In this document: positions 43,869 through 52,550 of the stretch, piece after piece
Layout: each line of letters starts with the position of its first letter
Position numbering within the stretch: position 1 is the stretch's first letter
Assembly: GCA_045598705.1 (NCBI GenBank)
Contig: JAZLMM010000049.1
Location: 30,726-94,725 of the forward strand
DNA: 64,000 nucleotides
DNA from: Scatonaster sp045598705
GTDB taxonomy: Bacteria; Bacillota; Clostridia; Saccharofermentanales; Saccharofermentanaceae
Direction of reading: 5' to 3'
The notes under the pieces: generated by a model
Databases searched by the model: none
The model's input: only the letters and a program-made list of their open reading frames with translations
Told to the model about the DNA's origin: nothing
Position numbers and translations under genes: made by a program

Positions 43869-45935
43869 TTACACGTTACCCGTGTCATCCGTCGGGTCAA
43901 CGTCCGAATCATCTTCTGATTCTTCATTTGATTCATCTTCTGACTCTTCATTTGATTCATCTTCTGACTCTGCTTCATCTTCGATTTCGGCTTTGTCATC
44001 CGATGCATCGGAATCTTCCGTAATATCGACCTTATCCGTTAATCCAGATTCAAGCTTACCTAGCACTTCACCCTCTTCAAGTTTCTCTGGGATTTCGCCT
44101 TCTTCCAACTTCTCAGGTGTCTCACCCTCTTCAAGTTTCTCAGGAACATCACTCTCACTTAAGTTCTCGGGCTCTTGCTCATTATCGTTCTCTTCTTCTG
44201 TTGGTGTGTCATCCACGACATTCAAGATCGTTACTGGTGCGGTAGGCTTCACCGGGACATCTGGTTTCTTCTCCGGGAATTCTGGGAAATCAGGAGTCGG
44301 TCCTTGATCAAGATCTTCACCTGCACGCTTGGCTCCAGGTCTTCTTGGTGCCTCCTCTTCATCACCAAACTGATAATAGTAATCGGATGTTTCTTCCGCT
44401 TCAGAAGGATTCTCATTTTCTTCCACCGATTCTTCACTTGTTTTCTCAGTCGGTACGTCTAATTCTTCTTCCAAATGAACCGCATTCTCTTTCGCACGAA
44501 GGACCAGAAGTATAACCAGTGCAATCAGAAGAATGACAGATAATGCACCAAGAATAAACGTTGATACCTTGTAGAAACTACCACCAAAGAGAGTCTTCGG
44601 TGCTTCGGTAGGTGTCGGCGTCGGTGAATTCGTAGGCGTCGGCGTAGGTGTCGGCGTCGGTGTAGGTGTCGGTGTAGGCGTTGGGGTTGCAATCAAAGCC
44701 GCCATGTCACCACGGAAAGGAATGAGCATCATTGTCTCCTCATCCATGTAATAGATACCCTCATGTCCTTCTTCATCGAGAATATAGACCAGAAGTGGCT
44801 GACCTTCTACTTGTTTATTCTGATATGCTGGTACATCCGTCTCATTATACTTAAATGTTGTGGCTTCAAAGCCTGTAGGGCAAACAAATCCTTCTGGGAA
44901 AGACATAAACATCATCTGCTTCGCTTCTGTCTGGCAAGCAAAGCAAGCTGTTACCGTCTGTGAAGTCAGATCATAACGATAAAGTCCATTTCCGGAATCC
45001 GATAGCAACCACATTAAGAGCGTACCATCCGGTCCGACCATACAAGGAATGTTCTTCGAATTGTAAGTCGTCTGTGACCAAGTGAATCCTGATGGCACGT
45101 TCTCCAGAGACTTCGGCTCAAGTATGGTATAGCTTTCCCCATTCGAGACAATGACCGGATAAGGTTCTGGTGTAGGTGTCGGTGCACCACGTGTGACACG
45201 AATCTTATATGTACGAGTGTCACCATTTTCTGCAGTAACCGTGATTTTTACTGTGTTGTCACCTTTGGACAGCTTATTCTGAACACCATTGGTCGATACG
45301 CTGGCTTTCGGATGTTCAGCAGTCGCAGAAACCGCAATGGAAGTCTGCGATTCACCCACCGTCACATGATAACTAGTCTTATCTTTTGAAAACGAAGGAC
45401 TCAATGTACCCGGTGCAACCGATAGACTGCTCAGATAGTTATTGCCCGAGAGTACGACCGGAGCCGTAATATCAATATTGGCCGAAGATCCGGTGCTATA
45501 ACTTGCAAGACCATCGAGGCTGGATACTTCAAGACCCACAGAGACCGAAGTAGAACCCTCTTTCAAGCATTTCAACTGAATCGAAACAATCGTCGCACCG
45601 GAAGTGATATTGCAGTTATAGTCAAGAAAGACTGAGCCAGAATGACTGAAGTTCGCAGCACCATATCCACCCGCACTGATTCCTTCCAGCGAGAAGAAGC
45701 TGCTATCGTACGAGATTTTTCCATCATATCCACCGTATGGGCCGTCCCCACTTACGCTGACGTTGATGCTAATGGTCTTTCCAACCTCCGCTTTACCGCT
45801 CTTAGAAAGTCCGCATGATGGGTCCGCCACGACCTTGGCCGCTTGAAGCATACCTACCATCACGGCAGCAGAAGCAAGGATCGAAGCGCCTTTCTTTGCT
45901 AACGAAGCTAATTTACTCGTTATCTTCTTCTTCAT
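43869..45935 (-). CDS. Membrane-anchored cohesin-like surface protein
   Basis: 688 residues. A signal peptide is followed by a cohesin-like beta-sandwich (about 40-160: VGKTISINVSVSGD, GYDGKISYDSSFF, VSIQLKCLKEGS), a cadherin-like (PF12733-type) domain (LSSLSVAPGTLSPSF ... YKIRVTR), a domain of about 160 residues, a (TP)n linker, one membrane segment (VSTFILGALSVILLIALVILLVL) and a long acidic cytoplasmic tail with three PEKLEEGE units and SEDESNEE units. The start at 45935 is chosen because GAGGA is 6 nt upstream; another ATG lies two codons before. It follows the dockerin-bearing glucosaminidase-like gene by 43 bp and may hold that protein at the surface. Confidence 0.82.
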   Translation of the reverse strand: MKKKITSKLASLAKKGASILASAAVMVGMLQAAKVVADPSCGLSKSGKAEVGKTISINVSVSGDGPYGGYDGKISYDSSFFSLEGISAGGYGAANFSHSGSVFLDYNCNITSGATIVSIQLKCLKEGSTSVSVGLEVSSLDGLASYSTGSSANIDITAPVVLSGNNYLSSLSVAPGTLSPSFSKDKTSYHVTVGESQTSIAVSATAEHPKASVSTNGVQNKLSKGDNTVKITVTAENGDTRTYKIRVTRGAPTPTPEPYPVIVSNGESYTILEPKSLENVPSGFTWSQTTYNSKNIPCMVGPDGTLLMWLLSDSGNGLYRYDLTSQTVTACFACQTEAKQMMFMSFPEGFVCPTGFEATTFKYNETDVPAYQNKQVEGQPLLVYILDEEGHEGIYYMDEETMMLIPFRGDMAALIATPTPTPTPTPTPTPTPTPTNSPTPTPTEAPKTLFGGSFYKVSTFILGALSVILLIALVILLVLRAKENAVHLEEELDVPTEKTSEESVEENENPSEAEETSDYYYQFGDEEEAPRRPGAKRAGEDLDQGPTPDFPEFPEKKPDVPVKPTAPVTILNVVDDTPTEEENDNEQEPENLSESDVPEKLEEGETPEKLEEGEIPEKLEEGEVLGKLESGLTDKVDITEDSDASDDKAEIEDEAESEDESNEESEDESNEESEDDSDVDPTDDTGNV
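44606..44690 (-). repeat. Tandem Thr-Pro codon repeat
   Basis: 6-nt units encoding Thr-Pro, interrupted by NS and EA, form the linker between the outer domains and the membrane segment of the cohesin-like protein. Confidence 0.9.
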
Positions 45936-45978
45936 TTTCATTCCTCTTTCTTCACAGGCATTCGCCTTTATGATTTCT

Positions 45979-48117
45979 TTACTGTGTAATCGTCATTTCC
46001 TGCAAGATATGTTTCGATATCAGGGTGAGATCCGCGGCCGTCAGTTTGCCGTCATGATTGGCATCAGCACCCATCATACCAGCACCAGTTAGATTGCCCT
46101 CTTGTAGAATATATCGAGCGATCAATGTAAGATCTGCCGAACTGATTTTACCATCGCAGTTCGCATCACCACGGATAAATACTGCACTGATGTAGACTGG
46201 AGCGCCTTGACTGTCCATGATCTGAATCAAGTCACCGGTTGCCACACGCTCCGTATCTGCCTTGGGCTGACCGTTCATATTCAAATAATCGACGGTATAT
46301 CCTTCCGACATGGTAAAGCGTGCCTTGAGATCTCCAACCGTCGAATCGGGCTGAATACCGCTGAAATAGTTCTCTGTACTTACTAGATCTGTAGTGAAAT
46401 AGCTTTCATACGAGTCTGTGTTTCTTGCTACATAGAGCATGTACTGTCGGGTCTCACCATTCTCCGCACGAACGATAACTGCCAATTCGTTGACACCTTC
46501 ACCGAGTGCGATATCCCCAGCACCCGTAACGGATGCTTTCGGAGAAGCTGCTTCTGCATCGATGTGTACCGACGTACAAGATGCGGACACAACCAATGAA
46601 TACTCCGTACAGTTCACCGTATCGAAGCTCGGCGTCAGCACCTGTCCACTGACAGAAAGCGACTTCAAGTATGCATTCGGGCTACCGCTTGCTTCCGGCA
46701 TAGCACTTGCATGTTCCGGCATATTCAAATATACAGGAATCGTAAAATAGAGATTCTGATCTAGAATCCCGCCCGCAGCATAAGCTTTATACATCTTGAG
46801 GCCTTCAGAGTTCGCACCTGCAATGTTCGTCATGTACTGGTGATTTCCGAACTGATTCTCATCATCCGGTTTTACATTAAACTTCATGAGATATGTTGTA
46901 TTCTGTCCAACGCCGATATATCGATCCGCGATGAAAACACTTCCTCCCATGATCGATAAGATCGGTGAAGTCCATGGGAGCTTGAGTTTGTTATTGTATT
47001 CGGTATCCGGCACGCCGTTACTGTCACGCTTACCATCTCTTGCAAAAGCAAGACCTTTGGCGACAGGATCCACATCTGAAGAAGCGCCTACATTGAAGTA
47101 ATTATATAGATTTGTGTATTGTTTCTTATAGTGTTCCGAATAATAATTACCACTTGTTGAATTACTGCCGTTTCCAGATACTTCCTGTAGCACTTTCGCA
47201 GCAAGGAACACCGGATTCGCGCCCGAAGTCGCCGCCGCTTCTTGAAAGGCCATTGCATATGTGATTGCCGTCGAGCCGTCCAAATCGGTAATTGTTGCAC
47301 TTTCCATGAAAGTGCCGGTCAAAATGCCTTGAATATTCTCCAACGTCTGATGTTCAGGGTCGTAAGATAATTCAAGGAATTGGAAGATAGACTGATCCGT
47401 CAGCATATTTCTTGGGTCAACATAATAGGCAACGACACCACGCGAAGCGTTGACCCACAAATCCCCATCAAATGCAGTAAAAGTACCCGTCTGCCAGTCA
47501 TATGCACCTGGCTCGACTGATTTCCAGGAGTCATTTACGGTGTTCTCAATCAAGCTGACACCCAAACGCGACTCACGATCAACGACATCCGAGAAATTCT
47601 TATCCACTTTAAGCGGAATGAAATGCCAATTCGGATGACGGGCATGTATTACTCGGAGATTCAACTTGTAGCTCTCTGGGAACTCGGCAATCTCTGCTTC
47701 AAACGCTTCGTCCTCTGTGTAGTCCGCATCCTTGAACAGGAAGCTGTCTACTACATATCCGGTAACCACCTGTCCGGCAGAATCGAGATACTCGATCTTG
47801 CACCACTGCAGATAATTACTGGGATCTGACGGAAGCGTGACGACCTCAACGCAATTGACGCGAGATTCTCGATAGAGTGTACCGATAACTGAAGTCCCAA
47901 CAGTTCCCGGCGCATTACGAATATTGGCATCGGTGACACATATCGTTGCATTGCCATAGGTCTCATCATCTGCGCGGACGACTGTCTCATACGATAACGC
48001 GCGACCGAATATGTGTCTTAAGTCTATCGGGTTACAGAACAGACACGTGAACGACAGAATAACCGCCAAAGCGCGGAGGATTGCTCGTTGAGCAGAATGT
48101 CGATCGAATTTCTTCAT
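45979..48117 (-). CDS. Secreted glucosaminidase-like protein with SH3, cadherin-like and dockerin domains
   Basis: 712 residues. A signal peptide is followed by an SH3b domain (ATICVTDANIRNAPGTVG), a glucosaminidase-like catalytic region (AYYVDPRNMLTDQ, FMESATITD), a cadherin-like domain (LKSLSVSGQVLTPSF ... YMLYVAR) resembling the one in the next gene, and a type I dockerin with two complete Ca-binding loops (GDANCDGKISSADLTL; GADANHDGKLTAADLTL). Expected to cleave peptidoglycan at N-acetylglucosamine. The adjacent cohesin-like gene suggests docking. It is the first gene of the envelope operon. Confidence 0.88.
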   Translation of the reverse strand: MKKFDRHSAQRAILRALAVILSFTCLFCNPIDLRHIFGRALSYETVVRADDETYGNATICVTDANIRNAPGTVGTSVIGTLYRESRVNCVEVVTLPSDPSNYLQWCKIEYLDSAGQVVTGYVVDSFLFKDADYTEDEAFEAEIAEFPESYKLNLRVIHARHPNWHFIPLKVDKNFSDVVDRESRLGVSLIENTVNDSWKSVEPGAYDWQTGTFTAFDGDLWVNASRGVVAYYVDPRNMLTDQSIFQFLELSYDPEHQTLENIQGILTGTFMESATITDLDGSTAITYAMAFQEAAATSGANPVFLAAKVLQEVSGNGSNSTSGNYYSEHYKKQYTNLYNYFNVGASSDVDPVAKGLAFARDGKRDSNGVPDTEYNNKLKLPWTSPILSIMGGSVFIADRYIGVGQNTTYLMKFNVKPDDENQFGNHQYMTNIAGANSEGLKMYKAYAAGGILDQNLYFTIPVYLNMPEHASAMPEASGSPNAYLKSLSVSGQVLTPSFDTVNCTEYSLVVSASCTSVHIDAEAASPKASVTGAGDIALGEGVNELAVIVRAENGETRQYMLYVARNTDSYESYFTTDLVSTENYFSGIQPDSTVGDLKARFTMSEGYTVDYLNMNGQPKADTERVATGDLIQIMDSQGAPVYISAVFIRGDANCDGKISSADLTLIARYILQEGNLTGAGMMGADANHDGKLTAADLTLISKHILQEMTITQ

Positions 48118-48261
48118 ACACGTGTCCTTATCTTATATTTGTAATCAACTCTATCGTATCAGAGCAATATTTAACAAACGTTACAAGAATATCACAGTTT
48201 CTCATATATTCAAGTCGGTCAATCTATTTAGGGACTTAAACTGATTTCAGAACAAACAAAA

Positions 48262-48290
48262 ACCGCCTTCTCAGAAACTGCGAAGACGGT
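48262..48290 (-). terminator. Terminator of His-Gln-Lys tRNA transcript
   Basis: ACCGTCTTCGCAG (48290-48278) pairs with CTGAGAAGGCGGT (48274-48262), followed by TTTTTG on the minus strand. Confidence 0.85.
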
Positions 48291-48300
48291 CGATTAATCT

Positions 48301-48376
48301 TGGTGGCTCACTGGAGGCTCGAACTCCAGACCCCTTGATTAAAAGTCAAGTGCTCTACCTACTGAGCTAGTGAACC
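48301..48376 (-). tRNA. tRNA-Lys (UUU)
   Basis: 76 nt. Acceptor GGTTCAC/GTGAGCC, anticodon loop CTTTTAA with TTT, encoded CCA. Confidence 0.95.
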
Positions 48377-48379
48377 ATA

Positions 48380-48454
48380 TGGCTGGGGTAGCAGGATTCG
48401 GACCTACGAATGCGGGAGTCAAAGTCCCGTGCCTTACCGCTTGGCTATACCCCA
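48380..48454 (-). tRNA. tRNA-Gln (UUG)
   Basis: 75 nt. Acceptor TGGGGTA/TACCCCA, anticodon loop CTTTGAC with TTG, encoded CCA. Confidence 0.95.
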
Positions 48455-48474
48455 ATGAATCCCTAAGGGAATTG

Positions 48475-48552
48475 TGGGGTGGGATATGGGAGTCGAACCC
48501 ATGACCTCTAGTGCCACAAACTAGCGCTCTAACCAACTGAGCTAATCCCACC
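48475..48552 (-). tRNA. tRNA-His (GUG)
   Basis: 78 nt including the extra G at position -1 opposite C73, the identity mark of tRNA-His. Anticodon loop TTGTGGC with GTG, encoded CCA. Confidence 0.95.
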
Positions 48553-48578
48553 AAGTTTCTCCCAAAAGGCACTACGAA

Positions 48579-48608
48579 ATTATAATGTTTTACGTAACAA
48601 AATGTCAA
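48579..48608 (-). promoter_or_regulatory. Consensus promoter of His-Gln-Lys tRNA operon
   Basis: TTGACA (48608-48603), an 18-nt spacer and TATAAT (48584-48579) on the minus strand, about 26 bp before tRNA-His. Confidence 0.9.
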
Positions 48609-48729
48609 GCATTATTTTTCACATATTTCAATTTCGCACCAAACTTTTCGTAGATACTATACACGATAAGATCCGATATGTACACATACATTGGGTATAA
48701 CGATGATAGCAAACCACCATTGGTTGGTG

Positions 48730-48735
48730 TATAAT
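48730..48735 (+). promoter_or_regulatory. Putative -10 of argJ
   Basis: A perfect TATAAT lies 32 bp before the argJ ATG. The -35 is weak, and the spacer holds the partial inverted repeat CACCA...TGGTG, which may bind a regulator. Confidence 0.5.
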
Positions 48736-48767
48736 GTGCCTACAATTAGGAAATCGAGGTTTTTCAC

Positions 48768-49979
48768 ATGGAGATTGAGAATGCTTACATTACTATTCCT
48801 CAGGGATTTATCGCCAATGGCGTACACGCAGGCCTGAAGCCGAACGGCAACCCAGATCTTGCGTATATCGGTTCAGACCGTCCCGCGCATATCGCCGGCG
48901 TCTATACTTCTAATCTTGTCAAAGGTCACTCTCTGACGCGTTCGATCTCCATCATCCGTTCCCGCGACACCGTACGCGGCATCCTCATCAACAGCGGCAA
49001 TGCAAATGCCTGCGTTGGCGAGATGGGCGAACAGGATGCGACCACGATGGCAACCACTGCTGCTGAGATCCTAAAGGTCTCCCCAGATGAGATTCTCACC
49101 GCTTCAACAGGCGTCATCGGTTCCCGTCTTCCGCTGGACCTAATTACTTCTGCTATCCCAGGTCTTCTTGAGAAAGCCGGTTCTTCCGAAGAATGCGGTC
49201 ATCTGGCCGAGCGCGCCATCATGACGACCGATACTCAGCCGAAGGAAGTTGCTGCAACGGTCAGCCTGTTCGGTAAAGAGATCACACTGGCGGCCATCGC
49301 GAAGGGTTCCGGCATGATTCACCCGAACCTTGCCACCATGATCAGCGTCTTCACCACCGATGCGAATATTTCTCAGGAAGTCCTGCAATCCATGATTTCC
49401 GCTAACGTGAAGGATACATACAACCGCGTCTCCGTCGATGGCGACACATCCGTATGCGACATGGTTGTCATCATGGCCAACGGTGCTTCCGAGACACCAG
49501 AGATTACCGCCGATTCTGAAGAATACGAAATCTTTAAGGAAGCATTCCATGCTCTTTGCTTCGACTTAGCCAAGATGATTGCATCCGACGGAGAAGGTGC
49601 TTCGAAGCTCGTCGAAGTTGAAGTAAACGGTGCCAAGACTGCGAAAGACGCTTATCTTTGCGTACTTGCCATCTGCCGTTCTCCGCTTTGCAAGACTGCG
49701 ATCTTCGGTCAGGATGCCAACTGCGGACGTTTCATTACTGCACTTGGATATTCCGGCGCCGACATCGATCCGAACAAGATCAGCATGTTCTTAAGCGAGC
49801 TGCCTGTATATGAGAATGGTGTCGCACTCCCCTTCGATGAGGACGTTGCCAAAGAGAAGCTCTCTGAGCACGACATTCTCATCCGTATCGAGTTGAATGA
49901 CGGTGAATTTAACGATCGTATGTGGACATGCGATTTTACCTACGACTACGTAAAAATCAACGCGAGCTACCGTTCTTAA
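48768..49979 (+). CDS. argJ: Bifunctional glutamate N-acetyltransferase/ornithine acetyltransferase
   Basis: 403 residues. Transfers the acetyl group from N-acetylornithine to glutamate in the cyclic arginine pathway, and may also use acetyl-CoA. Signatures: NSGNANACVG, ASTGVIGSRLP, and the autocleavage site KGSGMIHPNLATM, where Thr190 becomes the N-terminal nucleophile of the beta chain; the C-terminal DFTYDYVKINASY is typical. No other arg gene is adjacent. The SD is weak. Confidence 0.96.
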   Translation: MEIENAYITIPQGFIANGVHAGLKPNGNPDLAYIGSDRPAHIAGVYTSNLVKGHSLTRSISIIRSRDTVRGILINSGNANACVGEMGEQDATTMATTAAEILKVSPDEILTASTGVIGSRLPLDLITSAIPGLLEKAGSSEECGHLAERAIMTTDTQPKEVAATVSLFGKEITLAAIAKGSGMIHPNLATMISVFTTDANISQEVLQSMISANVKDTYNRVSVDGDTSVCDMVVIMANGASETPEITADSEEYEIFKEAFHALCFDLAKMIASDGEGASKLVEVEVNGAKTAKDAYLCVLAICRSPLCKTAIFGQDANCGRFITALGYSGADIDPNKISMFLSELPVYENGVALPFDEDVAKEKLSEHDILIRIELNDGEFNDRMWTCDFTYDYVKINASYRS

Positions 49980-49994
49980 TAGGTAGCCCGCGTT
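49959..49994 (-). terminator. Terminator of clpE-like gene, inside the argJ 3' end
   Basis: AACGCGGGCTACC (49994-49982) pairs with GGTAGCTCGCGTT (49971-49959, one G-U) on the minus strand and is followed by GATTTTTA. The hairpin covers the last codons and stop of argJ. Confidence 0.75.
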
Positions 49995-50019
49995 GGAACA
50001 TGTACTTCTGACGTAATAA

Positions 50020-52503
50020 TTAGTCTTCCTCTTTGCGTTTCTTCACTACTTTATACGTAAATTTGTCGTCTGTATACGCTATGGACACAGACTTCGCTTC
50101 TTTCAGTTTGCCACTTAGGAACATATCTGCCAGAGGATCTTCCAATCTACGCTGGATTGTCTTACGAAGCGGTCTTGCGCCATACTTCGAATCGTATCCT
50201 TCCTTGGCAAGTTGATCCTTCGCCGAATTCAAGACAGAGAGCTTCACGTCCTTCTCCATCAGTTGCTCAGCTACTTCTTTCAACATCAAGTCAACAATTT
50301 GACGGATCTCCTCGCGAGAAAGTTCCTGGAAAATGACGATCTCATCCACACGATTCAAGAACTCTGGACGGAATTGTTCCTTCAAAGCAGAGTTCACGCG
50401 TTCTTCCAATGCAACCTGACCTTCCGAACCGAATCCGAATCCATTCGCTTTCAAAGAAGTGCCTGCATTAGACGTCATAATGATGATTGTATTCTCAAAG
50501 CTGACAAGACGACCATGACTATCCGTCAGACGGCCATCGTCCAGAATCTGCAGCAACATATTGAACACATCCGGATGCGCCTTCTCGATCTCATCGAAAA
50601 GCACGACGGAATAAGGCTTTCTGCGAACGCGCTCTGTCAGCTGACCGCCATCGTCATAGCCAACATAGCCTGGTGGAGAACCGATCAACTTACTCACAGT
50701 ATGGGCTTCCATAAATTCAGACATATCTATGCGGATCAAAGCATCTTCACGATCGAACATCGCCTCCGCCAACGCCTTGACTAGCTCTGTCTTTCCGACG
50801 CCGGTCGGACCAACAAAGATAAACGAAGATGGCTTATGCTTCTTTCCGAATCCGGAACGGTTGCGACGGATCGCACGTCCCAATGCACTGACCGCTTTCT
50901 CCTGACCAATGACACGCTCATGCAGACGCTCTTCCAGTTTCAGAAGTCGTTCCGACTCAGATTCCGTAATACGCTTCACCGGAATACCTGTCCACATCTC
51001 AATGACTTTGGAAATATCCTCGGCTGTGATAATTGTCGGCTCTAGTTCGTCTTCCAGCGACTTAATCTCCTTCTCCAGTCGCAAGACGCGAGATTTCTTC
51101 TCCGCCTGTTGTTCGTAGAGATGCTCCTGCTCGATCTCTTCCGGTGTTGCGCCAGCCTCGATCCTCGCTTCGATCGTAGTGACCTCCTCGCTCAGCGCCG
51201 CATGTTCTTTCTTCATGTTCTCCAAGTTAATCAGGCGAACTTCTTCTAGATTGGCACGGGAACCCGCTTCATCCAGAAGGTCGATTGCCTTATCCGGCAG
51301 GAATCTGTCCGTGATGTAACGTGAAGACATACGAACCGCATACTCGATGACATCTTCCGGGAATTTTACAAAGTGATATTTCTCATAGTAATCCGCGATA
51401 CCCTTCAGGATCTGGATACTGTCTTCGATAGAAGGTTCTTCAATAATCACCTTCTGGAAACGTCTCTCCAAAGCGGAATCCTTCTCGATATGGCGACGAT
51501 ACTCATCCAAGGTCGTAGATCCAATGACGCGGATCTCACCTTTTGCCAGAGCCGGCTTCAGAATATTCGCCGCGTTCATCGCGCCCTCCGCATCGCCGGC
51601 ACCCATGATGTTATGCATCTCATCGATAACGAGGATGACATCCTGGTTCGCACGGGCCTCATCGACAAGGTTCTTCATTCTGCTCTCGAACTGACCACGG
51701 AACTGCGTACCCGCTACCATTGCCGTCATATCGATCAGATAAACTGACATATTGAGAAGCTTCTGCGGTACTTCCTTATTTGCAATCTTCACTGCAAGAC
51801 CTTCCGCAATCGCTGTCTTACCGACACCTGGCTCACCAATCAAGGCCGGATTATTCTTCGATCGACGATTCAGGATCTGAACGACACGTTCAATCTCCTT
51901 CTCGCGGCCGACCAAACGGTCAATCTTCCCCGCACTCGCAAGTTTCGTCAAATTCGTGCCGTACTGCTCGAGGAATTTCTTCTTGTTCGACGGTTTCTTC
52001 GCTTTCTTCACATTCTTCGGATCTCGTTTCTTTCCGAACTTAAACAATCCTAGGTTCGATTCATTATTCTCCTCCTGTGGATTGTCATCCTCCTCATCCG
52101 AATCATCAGAATTCTTCTCTTTTGACTTCCTGCCCATGGAGAAGAAATCAAATGGGAACGAAGGCGCAGCAGCCCCTTCCTCATCCTCGTCATCGAACTC
52201 ATCCATGAAGTCACCCTCAGGCATCTCCATATCATCGAACGGCATTTCATTATTCACCAACATTTTGAACAATTGCTCCGGATTGGCAGCACGGGCGTTA
52301 TTCATGACATCATTCATGCGTTCCGTCACTTCATCCACGTTGCCCTCGTTGATGCCCGCAGATGAGAACATCTCTTCCACACCATCAATACCTGCATCAA
52401 ATGCACACTTGATGCAATATCCTTCATTAATCCGTTTATTGTTCTCAAAACGTGTGGTAAAGACAACCGCCACGTTCTTCTTACAAATTGAACAAAGACT
52501 CAT
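50020..52503 (-). CDS. ClpE-like Clp/Hsp100 ATPase
   Basis: About 827 residues. The N-terminal zinc finger (C4, C7, C30, C33) replaces the usual Clp N-domain, as in ClpE. A long acidic linker follows. AAA-1 has GEPGVGKTA and VILVIDEMHN. A coiled-coil middle domain is of ClpC/E type. AAA-2 has GPTGVGKTELVKAL, VVLFDEIEKAH and SNAG. A GFGF loop (residues NGFGF) sits where ClpP-binding motifs occur. It unfolds proteins for ClpP. The ATG at 52503 is chosen because GGAAGAG is upstream; the longer frame overlaps uvrA. No ctsR/mcsA/mcsB neighbours. Confidence 0.9.
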   Translation of the reverse strand: MSLCSICKKNVAVVFTTRFENNKRINEGYCIKCAFDAGIDGVEEMFSSAGINEGNVDEVTERMNDVMNNARAANPEQLFKMLVNNEMPFDDMEMPEGDFMDEFDDEDEEGAAAPSFPFDFFSMGRKSKEKNSDDSDEEDDNPQEENNESNLGLFKFGKKRDPKNVKKAKKPSNKKKFLEQYGTNLTKLASAGKIDRLVGREKEIERVVQILNRRSKNNPALIGEPGVGKTAIAEGLAVKIANKEVPQKLLNMSVYLIDMTAMVAGTQFRGQFESRMKNLVDEARANQDVILVIDEMHNIMGAGDAEGAMNAANILKPALAKGEIRVIGSTTLDEYRRHIEKDSALERRFQKVIIEEPSIEDSIQILKGIADYYEKYHFVKFPEDVIEYAVRMSSRYITDRFLPDKAIDLLDEAGSRANLEEVRLINLENMKKEHAALSEEVTTIEARIEAGATPEEIEQEHLYEQQAEKKSRVLRLEKEIKSLEDELEPTIITAEDISKVIEMWTGIPVKRITESESERLLKLEERLHERVIGQEKAVSALGRAIRRNRSGFGKKHKPSSFIFVGPTGVGKTELVKALAEAMFDREDALIRIDMSEFMEAHTVSKLIGSPPGYVGYDDGGQLTERVRRKPYSVVLFDEIEKAHPDVFNMLLQILDDGRLTDSHGRLVSFENTIIIMTSNAGTSLKANGFGFGSEGQVALEERVNSALKEQFRPEFLNRVDEIVIFQELSREEIRQIVDLMLKEVAEQLMEKDVKLSVLNSAKDQLAKEGYDSKYGARPLRKTIQRRLEDPLADMFLSGKLKEAKSVSIAYTDDKFTYKVVKKRKEED

Positions 52504-52550
52504 TCTTCTCTTCCTTTTCCTAAATACTTCTGCGCGATCGCGTATCCGCA

